In this document: positions 1 through 5,281 of the stretch, in pieces | Position numbering within the stretch: the stretch's first letter is position 1 | How the letters are laid out: every line of letters starts with the position of its first letter | Assembly: GCA_035509415.1 (NCBI GenBank) | Contig: DATJLQ010000057.1 | Span: forward strand, 1 to 5,281 | Origin: DATJLQ01 sp035509415 | GTDB lineage: Bacteria > Pseudomonadota > Alphaproteobacteria > JACZXZ01 | Length of the DNA: 5,281 bases | Direction of reading: 5' to 3' | Translations under genes and position numbers: made by a program | Notes under the pieces: model-generated | What the model was told of the DNA's origin: nothing | Database searches by the model: none | The model's input: the letters and a program-made list of their open reading frames with translations, nothing else

Positions 1-1939
1 CGTGCTGCTCGACGATCGCTGGCGCCGGCGTCCCGTGGGCGTGGTCCAGCCGGCCGCGGTCGAGCAGGCCGAGCCGCTTCTCGGCGGACATTATTATCTG
101 GCGCGGGCCCTCCGGCCCTACAGCGAGGTGGTCGAGGCGCCTCTCGACCAGCTTTTGAAGCGCGCCCTTGCGGTCCTGGTGCTCACCGACGGCGATCCCT
201 TGGCGCCGTCGGAGCGCGCCGCCCTCGAGCGATGGATTCGTGACGGCGGGACCTTGCTGCGCTTCGCCGGGCCGCGGCTTGCCGAGGGCGACGACGATCT
301 CGTGCCGGTGCGCCTACGGCGCGGCGAGCGCGATCTCGGGGGTGCCATGTCGTGGGACAAGCCCGCGCACCTCGCACCCTTCGCCGCCTCGAGCCCGTTC
401 GCGGGCCTCGCGATCCCGCCCGACGTCACGATCCGGCGCCAGGTGCTCGCCGAGCCCGCCCTCGATCTCGACCAGAAGACCTGGGCGCGGCTCGAGGACG
501 GCACACCCTTGGTCACGGCCGAGCGGATGGGAGCCGGCTGGCTCGTGCTGGTGCATACGACCGCCAATCCCGATTGGTCCGATCTCCCCTTCTCGGGCCT
601 GTTCGTCGAGATGCTCCAGCGCATCGTCGCCTTGAGCAACGGCGTCGCCGAGGGGGCGGCACCACGCGCGCTCCCGCCCTGGAAATCGCTCGACGCTTAC
701 GGAGCCCTCGGCGAGCCGCTCCCGGCCGCAACCGCGCTTCAGCCCACGGCAGCGCTCCCGAAGCTAGGTCCGCGCCATCCGCCCGGCTATTACGGCAATG
801 AGGCGAGCCGGCGCGCGCTCAATCTCTCGAACGAGGTGATCGAGCTCGCCCCGCTTTCGGATTTGCCGCGCGGCATCGGGCGCGGCGTCTACGGTGCCGC
901 GGCCGAGCGCGACCTCAAGCCCTGGCTCCTCGGTGCGGCGGTACTTCTGGCCCTTCTCGACCTGATCGCGAGCCTCGGGCTACGCGGCTTCCTCGGCGGC
1001 GGACTGGGCGGCGGATTGGGCGGCGGATTGGGCGGCGGGATCGTACGCGGCTTGGCGCGAAAGGGCGGCGCCGCGGCGCTTGTTCTCGCTTGCCTCATGG
1101 CGGCAACCGAGCCGGCCCACGCCCAATCCGCGCAAACTCAACCGGCCCAAGCGCCTCTGGTCCAAGCGCCACTGGCCCAAGCCCAATCCGCGCAAAATCA
1201 ACCCGCGCAAGGGACGCCCGCCCCGTCTTCCTCCGACGACGCCTTCGCCATCGCCGCCACCAGCGTCACGCGCCTCGCTTACGTGATCACCGGCGACGCC
1301 TCGCTCGACAATTTGAGCCGAGAGGGGCTCGACGGTCTGACCGACGTGGTCAATGCGCGCACCGCGGTCGAGGCGGGCTCGCCCATGGGCGTCGATCTCG
1401 ACCGCGACGAGCTCGCCTTCTTCCCGCTCCTCTACTGGCCGGTCTCGGAAGAAATGCAGCACCTCTCGCCCCACGCGGTCGAGAAAGTATCGGCCTATTT
1501 GCGGAACGGCGGCCAGATTCTGTTCGACACGCGCGAGCCCGAGCGCTCGGGCGCCAATTGGCTCATCCTGCGCGGCCTCCTCGACGCGCTCGACCTGCCC
1601 GCGCTCATCCAGGTGCCGGACAATCACGTCCTCACCCGCTCCTTCTATCTGATCCACGATTTCCCCGGGCGCTACGACGGCTCGACGGTCTGGGTCGAGC
1701 GCTCGGACGAGAGCGTCAATGACGGCGTCTCCTCGGTCATCGTCGGCGGCAACGACTGGGCGGGCGCCTGGGCGATCGACCGTAGCGGGCGCCCGATCAT
1801 GCCGGTGATCCCGGGCGGCGAGCGCCAACGCGAGATGGCGATGCGCTTCGGCATCAACCTCGTGATGTATGCGCTCACCGGCAACTACAAGGGCGACCAG
1901 GTCCATCTGCCCGCGATCATGGAGCGCCTCGGCCTATGA
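1..1939 (+). CDS. BatA-like membrane protein with C-terminal DUF4159 domain (5' partial)
   Basis: The reading frame is open from the left edge, so the GTG at position 2 is an internal valine and the true start is outside. Family members usually begin with a BatA-type N-terminal membrane domain, which would be the missing part. Numbering from that valine, residues 1-215 look like a Rossmann or amidotransferase-like fold (strand ALAVLVLTDGD at 55-65, then WIRDGGTLLRFAGPRL at 78-93). Residues 307-329 form a membrane helix, 332-347 a GGGL linker, 349-374 a signal-peptide-like segment, and 374-403 a Gln-rich pentapeptide repeat. Residues about 421-640 match my recollection of DUF4159 (strands RLAYVITG, FFPLLYWPV; AYLRNGGQILFDTRE; HVLTRSFYLIHDFPGRY; conserved end INLVMYALTGNYKGDQVH). 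The charge pattern puts the linker in the cytoplasm and DUF4159 in the periplasm. The stop overlaps the next start as ATGA, which indicates an operon with translational coupling. No enzymatic activity is established for DUF4159. The family call is firm and the cellular role is not. Confidence 0.9.
   Translation, partial: VLLDDRWRRRPVGVVQPAAVEQAEPLLGGHYYLARALRPYSEVVEAPLDQLLKRALAVLVLTDGDPLAPSERAALERWIRDGGTLLRFAGPRLAEGDDDLVPVRLRRGERDLGGAMSWDKPAHLAPFAASSPFAGLAIPPDVTIRRQVLAEPALDLDQKTWARLEDGTPLVTAERMGAGWLVLVHTTANPDWSDLPFSGLFVEMLQRIVALSNGVAEGAAPRALPPWKSLDAYGALGEPLPAATALQPTAALPKLGPRHPPGYYGNEASRRALNLSNEVIELAPLSDLPRGIGRGVYGAAAERDLKPWLLGAAVLLALLDLIASLGLRGFLGGGLGGGLGGGLGGGIVRGLARKGGAAALVLACLMAATEPAHAQSAQTQPAQAPLVQAPLAQAQSAQNQPAQGTPAPSSSDDAFAIAATSVTRLAYVITGDASLDNLSREGLDGLTDVVNARTAVEAGSPMGVDLDRDELAFFPLLYWPVSEEMQHLSPHAVEKVSAYLRNGGQILFDTREPERSGANWLILRGLLDALDLPALIQVPDNHVLTRSFYLIHDFPGRYDGSTVWVERSDESVNDGVSSVIVGGNDWAGAWAIDRSGRPIMPVIPGGERQREMAMRFGINLVMYALTGNYKGDQVHLPAIMERLGL
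995..1042 (+). repeat. 12-bp tandem repeat encoding (GGGL)3-GGGI linker
   Basis: Four in-frame 12-bp units start at 995, 1007, 1019 and 1031: GGCGGCGGACTG, GGCGGCGGATTG twice, then GGCGGCGGGATC. They encode GGGLGGGLGGGLGGGI directly after a predicted membrane helix and before a basic stretch (R349, R353, K354). The two middle units are identical, which suggests recent slippage expansion and possible copy-number variation between strains. In the protein this would be a flexible cytoplasmic loop between two membrane segments. Confidence 0.9.
1046..1123 (+). other. Internal signal-peptide-like segment within the DUF4159 fusion
   Basis: Residues 349-374 of the partial protein have the three parts of a Sec signal peptide: a basic n-region (R349, R353, K354), a hydrophobic core (GGAAALVLACLMAA, 355-368) and a c-region TEPAHA followed by Gln, with Ala at -3 and -1 (AHA). 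It sits in mid-protein, just before the Q-rich linker and the DUF4159 domain. Stand-alone DUF4159 proteins are often exported, so this may be a retained signal peptide from a gene fusion. It may now act only as a membrane helix, or it may still be cleaved. Sequence alone does not decide between these. Confidence 0.6.
1121..1210 (+). repeat. 15-bp imperfect tandem repeat (six units) encoding xxxxQ pentapeptides
   Basis: Six consecutive 15-bp units, all in frame and all ending in a CAA glutamine codon, encode AQSAQ, TQPAQ, APLVQ, APLAQ, AQSAQ and NQPAQ (residues 374-403). There is also a higher-order period of 60 bp: 1121-1150 and 1181-1210 match at 27 of 30 positions. Units three and four (1151-1165 and 1166-1180) match at 13 of 15. 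The stretch is a low-complexity spacer between the signal-like segment and the folded DUF4159 domain. Its repeat structure suggests growth by slippage or unequal recombination. Confidence 0.9.
1921..1939 (+). promoter_or_regulatory. Translational coupling site: ATGA overlap with upstream GGAG
   Basis: The TGA stop of the DUF4159 gene (1937-1939) overlaps the ATG start of the next gene (1936-1938) as ATGA. The best Shine-Dalgarno-like string is GGAG at 1921-1924. It lies 11 bases before the ATG, slightly far for an independent site. The second gene is therefore probably translated largely by ribosomes that have just ended the first. This supports the choice of start at 1936, which is followed at once by a plausible membrane anchor. 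Confidence 0.7.
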
Positions 1940-4068
1940 CCCTCGAGAATCTCGCCATCTCCTGGGCGCCGCTTCTGCCCTGGTTCGTGCTCGCGGGGTT
2001 GGCACTCTTCGGCGCGATCTTCCTCGGCTATGGCTGGTTGAAGCGGGCGCGCGGCATGGGCTGGCGCGCGGCGGCGCTGGCGTTCCTCCTTTTGGCGCTC
2101 GCGAATCCGTCCGCCGTCATCGAGGACCGCGCGCCCCTTGACGACATCGGCCTCGCGCTCGTCGACCAGTCGCCGAGCCAGAGCCTCGGCGACCGGCGCG
2201 CGCAAAGCGAGGCGGCGCTCGCCGCCCTCGAGCGCGAGGCCAAGGGGCTGAAGCATTTCGAGCTGCGCGTCGTGCGCACGACCGGCCAGGACCCCGCGGC
2301 GCGCGACAGCGGCACCGAGCTCTTCAAGGCGCTCGACCACGCGCTCGGCGAGATCCCGCGCCAGCGCTTCGCGGGCGCGGTCATGATCACCGACGGCCAG
2401 GTGCACGACGCGCCGCCGGCAACGCGCGCGGCGGGCGGCCAGGCGGCCGCGGGTCCGGACGCGGCGACGGTCGCGCGCCAGCTCGGCGCACCCCTGCACG
2501 TGCTCCTCACGGGCTCGCCCGACGAGGGCGACCGGCGCCTGACCGTGGTCGAGGCGCCGAGCTACGGGCTGGTCGGGAAGGACGTGACGATCGCGGTCCG
2601 GGTCGACGACCTCCCCGGGCCCGACCATGGCCAGGCCCAGCTCACGATCCGGCGCGACGGCGGTGCGGCCGAGGTCGAGCCGGTGGCACTCGGCACCGTG
2701 ACGCGCATCCCGGTCACGATCGCGCACGAAGGCCAGACCGTGTTCGAGCTTTCGGTCGCACCCGGCCCGCGCGAGCTCACGCTTCTCAACAACCGCGCGG
2801 TCGTGACCGTCAACGGCGTGCGCGACCGGCTGCGCGTGCTGCTGGTCTCGGGCGAGCCGCATCCGGGCGAGCGCGCGATCCGCAATCTCCTCAAGTCGGA
2901 CCCGTCGGTCGATTTGGTCCACTTCACCATCCTGCGCCCGCCCGAAAAGCTCGACGCGACGCCGGTGCGCGAGCTTTCGCTCATCACCTTCCCGGTGCAC
3001 GAGCTGTTCGAGGTCAAGCTGCACGAGTTCGACCTCGTGATCTTCGACCGCTATCAGCGGCGCGGCGAGCTCGGCAACAACTACTTCCAGAACATCGTCG
3101 ACTACGTGAAAGAGGGCGGCGCCTTGTTCGTGATCGCGGGCCCGAGCTTTCCGACCGTCACCAGCGTCTATCTCTCGCCGCTCGCGGAAGCGATCCCGGC
3201 CGAGCCCACGGGCCAGATTCTCGAGCGCGGCTTCCGGCCGGCGCTCACCGACATCGGCCGGCGCCATCCGGTGACCGCGGGGCTCCCGGGTGCCGACGAT
3301 GCCGCCCATCCCTGGGGCCGCTGGTTCCGCGAGATCGCCGTGCGCGCCAAGGGGGGCGAGACGCTCATGACCGGCCTCGACGGCCTCCCGCTCCTGCAGC
3401 TCGCGCGCTACGGCAAGGGCCGGGCCGCGATCCTCGCGAGCGACGAGATGTGGCTCTGGGCGCGCGGCTACGAGGGCGGCGGCCCGGAGGCCGAGCTCGT
3501 GCGCCGCATCGCCCATTGGCTCATGAAGGAGCCCGACCTCGAGGAGGAGGATCTACGCGCCGAGACGAGCGGCAACCGCATCACGGTGATCCGGCACAGC
3601 CTCGATCCGAGGCCGGTCGCGGTCACGGTCACCGCACCCTCGGGCAAGGCCTCGACGCTCCAGCTGGTTCCCGGCGCCGACGGCGAGGCGCGCACCACGA
3701 TCGCTGCCGACGAGCTCGGCCTCTATCGCGTCACGGACGGGACCCACACGGCGCTTGCCGCGGTCGGGCCGCTCAACCCGATCGAGTTCCGCGACGTGCG
3801 CGCGACCGCCGAGCGGCTCACGCCGGTCGCCCAAGCGAGCGGCGGATCGGTCCATTGGCTGGCGCAGGGCGGCGTGCCCGAGCTGCGCGAGATCGGCGCC
3901 GGGCGCGACTATGCGGGCTCGGGTGTGGCGGGGGCGTGGATCGGCTTCAAGCGCAACGGCGACTATCGCGTGGTGGGCGTGCGCGAGGCGCCCTTGCTGC
4001 CGGCGCTTCTCGTGCTCGCGGCCACCCTCCTCGTGCTAGCGCTCGCCTGGCGGCGCGAGGGGAAATAG
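1936..4068 (+). CDS. Membrane-anchored periplasmic protein with vWA-like and glutamine-amidotransferase-like domains
   Basis: This gene is complete (710 residues, TAG stop). Membrane helices at about 11-33 and 43-59 flank the basic loop WLKRARGMGWR, and a third helix lies at about 687-705 before RREGK. By the positive-inside rule everything from 60 to 686 is periplasmic. Residues 68-195 resemble a compact vWA domain with a full MIDAS set: D77-x-S79-x-S81, T127 (SGTELFKAL) and D153 in MITDGQ. Residues 200-293 form an Ig or CARDB-like beta region. Residues 298-530 look like the class I amidotransferase fold (RVLLVSGEPHPGER; HEFDLVIFDRY; DYVKEGGALFVIAGPSF; RYGKGRAAILASDEMWLW). I see no cysteine anywhere in the protein, so amidotransferase catalysis is unlikely. 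Residues 545-610 form a second beta-rich region. It is coupled to the DUF4159 gene and probably works in the same envelope complex. The vWA domain suggests partnership with a MoxR-type AAA+ ATPase encoded outside the window. Substrate and process are unknown. Databases would probably call it hypothetical or GATase-like. Confidence 0.88.
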   Translation: MTLENLAISWAPLLPWFVLAGLALFGAIFLGYGWLKRARGMGWRAAALAFLLLALANPSAVIEDRAPLDDIGLALVDQSPSQSLGDRRAQSEAALAALEREAKGLKHFELRVVRTTGQDPAARDSGTELFKALDHALGEIPRQRFAGAVMITDGQVHDAPPATRAAGGQAAAGPDAATVARQLGAPLHVLLTGSPDEGDRRLTVVEAPSYGLVGKDVTIAVRVDDLPGPDHGQAQLTIRRDGGAAEVEPVALGTVTRIPVTIAHEGQTVFELSVAPGPRELTLLNNRAVVTVNGVRDRLRVLLVSGEPHPGERAIRNLLKSDPSVDLVHFTILRPPEKLDATPVRELSLITFPVHELFEVKLHEFDLVIFDRYQRRGELGNNYFQNIVDYVKEGGALFVIAGPSFPTVTSVYLSPLAEAIPAEPTGQILERGFRPALTDIGRRHPVTAGLPGADDAAHPWGRWFREIAVRAKGGETLMTGLDGLPLLQLARYGKGRAAILASDEMWLWARGYEGGGPEAELVRRIAHWLMKEPDLEEEDLRAETSGNRITVIRHSLDPRPVAVTVTAPSGKASTLQLVPGADGEARTTIAADELGLYRVTDGTHTALAAVGPLNPIEFRDVRATAERLTPVAQASGGSVHWLAQGGVPELREIGAGRDYAGSGVAGAWIGFKRNGDYRVVGVREAPLLPALLVLAATLLVLALAWRREGK

Positions 4069-4090
4069 ACCGCGCGCGTCGCCGGCGGCG

Positions 4091-4116
4091 GACGTCGCAT
4101 GGAATGAGACGTCGCA
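4091..4116. repeat. Short direct repeat GACGTCGCA x2
   Basis: The 9-bp string GACGTCGCA occurs at 4091-4099 and again at 4108-4116, start to start 17 bp. Each copy contains the palindrome GACGTC. It lies in the convergent gap, 22 bases after the stop of the + strand operon. No function is evident. It could be chance in GC-rich DNA or a weak protein-binding site. Confidence 0.5.
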
Positions 4117-4133
4117 AAGGAAGAGCGCGTCAC

Positions 4134-4167
4134 AAAGAAAACGGGGTGGCGCTTTTGGCGCCACCCC
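4134..4167 (-). terminator. Rho-independent terminator of the porin gene
   Basis: A perfect 10-bp GC-rich stem pairs GGGGTGGCGC (4143-4152) with GCGCCACCCC (4158-4167) around a 5-base loop (4153-4157). Read on the - strand, the stem is followed by GTTTTCTTTG (4142-4133), a U-rich tail as expected for intrinsic termination. On the + strand the stem is followed by GAGATCGTC with no U tract, so it would not be a classical terminator for the + operon, though it may still slow or pause convergent transcription. It lies 35 bases beyond the porin stop codon. Confidence 0.9.
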
Positions 4168-4179
4168 GAGATCGTCTCC

Positions 4180-4203
4180 AGTTCGATCCTTGCGGATCGG
4201 ACT
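4180..4203 (-). other. 3' UTR hairpin with GNRA-type loop at the porin stop codon
   Basis: On the - strand AGTCCGATCC and GGATCGAACT pair around the tetraloop GCAA, which fits the stable GNRA class. Nine of ten pairs form, with one C/A mismatch. The core CGATCC/GGATCG (4184-4189 with 4194-4199) is perfect. The stem begins inside the TAG stop (4202-4204). A small GAGA/TCTC stem (4168-4171 with 4175-4178) lies between it and the terminator, so the porin mRNA would end in three stacked hairpins. A role in mRNA stability or in making a 3' UTR-derived small RNA is only a possibility. Confidence 0.5.
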
Positions 4204-5281
4204 AGAACAGGTACTGCATGCCGAGCTCGACGCGCTCGTTGCTGCCGTAGCCCGTGTAGCCGTTGTAGCCGGCGCTGTACTGGCTGTAACCGGCGAGGCG
4301 ATCCTGGCGGCTGACCTGGTCCCACGCGAATTCGAGACCGAAGTTGACCGTCTTGACCGGGCTCCAGATGATGTTGCCCCAAACGGTCTGCGTAAACTTC
4401 TCGGCCGCGCCCGCACCGGACGGGGTGGTGATCTGCGCACCCGCGTTGGTGTAGTACGCATCGTGCGACAGGTCGATCTTGTTCATGCCCCACATCAGGC
4501 TCGAACGGATCGTGTCGGTCCACCAGTGACGATAGTTCACCATGAAGCCGTGGAACGGCGTCGCGGTGATGTGCGAGGTGGTCGTGCCGAAGCCGGTGAC
4601 GACGAACGATTCCGAGTCGTCGCCGCCGCTCAGCTCTTGGATGTCGCCGACACCCCAGACCATCGCGGCGCCCAGCGTGTCCTTGCCGAGGGCAGGGACG
4701 AACTGGCCAGCGTTGACGCTGCCGCCTGCGTAGCCGGCGTAGCCGGTCGCCGAGGCGGAGTAGCCGGTCGTGGCACCGTTGATGTTGCTGCCGCCGCCGT
4801 TGGTGAGCGAGAACTCGCGCACCTTGCCGCGCACCGCAACGTGGCCCCACGAGTCGGTATAGTCGGCACCCGCCGCGAACTGCGGCAGATACGTGACCTG
4901 GCTCGAGGCACCGATGGCGCCCGGAGCCGTGGTCGAGGTCGACCCGGTCAGGAACTCGCCACCTTCCGAGTTCGCCTGGTTCGAAGACGAACCGCCGGCG
5001 CTCGCGGGCGCGATTTCGGCCGCGAGGGTGAACTTGTTCACGACCTGCGTGTAACGCAGCAACGGAATGCGCGAGCCGTAGGACGGACCCTGCGGACCCC
5101 AGTAATCGACCGTCTCCGGGGCTGACGCGAAGTCGTTCTGGAACAGCTCGAAGTCCTTACCGGCTTCGACCGGGCCGAGGACGCCGTAGGCCAAGCGCAA
5201 GCGCGGCACGCCCTTGGTGGTCGGGTCGGAGTCGGCGCCCGAACCGCCGACGGCGGAACGGTAGTCGAACTCCATCACGGT
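4202..5281 (-). CDS. DcaP-like outer-membrane porin (5' partial)
   Basis: The frame is open through the right edge. The GTG and ATG near it are internal codons, because no signal peptide follows and the sequence starts in mid-barrel (VMEFDYRS). In view are 359 codons ending in TAG. Numbering from the valine at 5278, residues 25-77 carry the strongest family pattern: PRLRLAYGVLG, then ETVDYWGPQGPSYGSR (55-70) and PLLRYTQ, matching the DcaP-type pattern of an RLRHAY-like strand followed by a GPxG...R...RYT motif. Alternating amphipathic strands follow (MVNYRHWWTDTIRSSLMWG, 246-264; WGNIIWSPVKTVNFGLEFAW, 300-319). The protein ends in VELGMQYLF, a C-terminal aromatic strand typical of BAM-assembled outer-membrane barrels. 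DcaP-family porins form trimers for passage of small, often anionic or aromatic solutes; the substrate here is unknown. Two Gly/Tyr-rich stretches are unusual. The gene is convergent with the operon and has its own terminator, so it is a separate transcription unit. Codon use is less GC-extreme than in its neighbours, as often seen in highly expressed porins. Confidence 0.87.
   Translation of the reverse strand, partial: TVMEFDYRSAVGGSGADSDPTTKGVPRLRLAYGVLGPVEAGKDFELFQNDFASAPETVDYWGPQGPSYGSRIPLLRYTQVVNKFTLAAEIAPASAGGSSSNQANSEGGEFLTGSTSTTAPGAIGASSQVTYLPQFAAGADYTDSWGHVAVRGKVREFSLTNGGGSNINGATTGYSASATGYAGYAGGSVNAGQFVPALGKDTLGAAMVWGVGDIQELSGGDDSESFVVTGFGTTTSHITATPFHGFMVNYRHWWTDTIRSSLMWGMNKIDLSHDAYYTNAGAQITTPSGAGAAEKFTQTVWGNIIWSPVKTVNFGLEFAWDQVSRQDRLAGYSQYSAGYNGYTGYGSNERVELGMQYLF
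4238..4291 (-). repeat. Gly/Tyr-rich segment, copy 2 (near porin C-terminus)
   Basis: Residues 330-347 of the visible porin read GYSQYSAGYNGYTGYGSN. The GGCTAC codon pair recurs every 9 bp (+ strand GTAGCC at 4247, 4256 and 4265), giving GYN-GYT-GYG. It sits just before the final beta strand, so it is probably the last extracellular loop. It shares the frame GYS-x4-GYxGYxG and a terminal N with the segment at 4712-4765. Confidence 0.75.
4712..4765 (-). repeat. Gly/Tyr-rich segment, copy 1 (mid porin)
   Basis: Residues 172-189 read GYSASATGYAGYAGGSVN. They align without gaps to the C-terminal copy, with 9 of 18 identical, including GYS, GYxGYxG and the final N. GGCTAC codon pairs are again spaced 9 bp apart (GTAGCC on + at 4730 and 4739). 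It follows a Gly/Asn/Ser-rich run (NGGGSNINGATT), so it is likely a long surface-exposed loop. The two copies are 158 residues apart. Confidence 0.7.

Noticed and set aside
2..4. GTG at the left edge as a true start codon
   Set aside because: The frame is open through the edge and the protein lacks the N-terminal membrane part expected for this family, so the gene is truncated by the window rather than starting here.
1079..1096. Possible lipobox at C364 (LVLAC) in the signal-like segment
   Set aside because: Leu at -2 is a poor lipobox residue, the hydrophobic core continues past the cysteine, and a better Ala-x-Ala site (AHA) follows ten residues later.
980..1906. A 308-codon open frame on the - strand opposite the DUF4159 gene
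   Set aside because: Low-complexity RG/LG/EE-rich product that mirrors the sense repeats, with no recognisable family. It is a compositional shadow.
1885..3516. A 543-codon open frame on the - strand opposite the vWA gene
   Set aside because: It lies opposite a well-supported gene. Its product is an Arg/Ala/Glu/Asp-rich mirror of the sense codons with no domain or membrane pattern. Long antisense frames are common in very GC-rich DNA.
4104..4205. Possible 33-residue basic small protein (starts MRRRKGRARHKENG) on the + strand in the gap
   Set aside because: It runs straight through the porin terminator and 3' UTR hairpins, has no well-spaced ribosome binding site, and is the tail of a long shadow frame of the upstream gene.
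4176..4205. GTTCGATCC resembles a tRNA T-arm or a tRNA-derived attachment site
   Set aside because: Flanking bases do not form a T-stem, no acceptor or anticodon arm is present on either strand, and the string is fully explained by a hairpin. No integrase gene or matching copy is visible.
4190..5125. A 311-codon + strand open frame opposite the porin
   Set aside because: The product is a Val/Ala/Arg-rich string without family features. The opposite frame has a clear porin pattern with a C-terminal aromatic strand and a correctly placed terminator.
5273..5278. GTG-ATG near the right edge as the porin start
   Set aside because: No signal peptide follows. The sequence begins within a barrel strand (MEFDYRS) that precedes the RLRLAYG strand, so the signal peptide and first strand must lie beyond the window.

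Overview
The window is extremely GC-rich, with GC-ended codons throughout. It holds two complete or partial genes on the + strand and one partial gene on the - strand, and the two groups converge on a 133-bp gap. Codon style, gene families and gene order suggest an alphaproteobacterium, perhaps Rhodospirillales-like. That placement is inference, since no rRNA or tRNA lies in the window.

Positions 1-4068 (+) are the tail of an envelope operon. The first gene is cut by the left edge. It encodes a BatA-like membrane protein fused to a C-terminal DUF4159 domain, joined by a membrane segment, a (GGGL)n linker, a signal-peptide-like stretch and a six-unit pentapeptide repeat. It overlaps by four bases (ATGA) a second gene of 710 codons. 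That gene encodes a membrane-anchored, cysteine-free protein with a compact von Willebrand A (vWA) domain whose MIDAS metal site looks intact, an Ig-like region, a glutamine-amidotransferase-like fold lacking a nucleophile cysteine, and a C-terminal membrane anchor. In other alphaproteobacteria such pairs usually follow a MoxR-type AAA+ ATPase gene and a DUF58 gene. Those would lie left of the window and cannot be seen here. Both proteins are predicted to expose their large domains to the periplasm, so the pair probably forms a membrane complex. Its substrate is unknown.

Positions 4069-4201 are the convergent intergenic gap. It holds a short direct repeat and a strong rho-independent terminator that serves the - strand gene. 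A second hairpin with a GNRA-type loop sits at that gene's stop codon.

Positions 4202-5281 (-) are the C-terminal 359 codons of an outer-membrane beta-barrel porin resembling the DcaP-like family, ending in the classical C-terminal phenylalanine. Its 5' end lies beyond the right edge. It carries two similar Gly/Tyr-rich 18-residue segments, probably surface loops.

No mobile element, CRISPR array, RNA gene or origin was found. No promoter can be assigned, because the 5' ends of both transcription units lie outside the window. The most unusual items are the signal-peptide-containing fusion in the first protein, the intact MIDAS in the second, and the twin Gly/Tyr loops of the porin.
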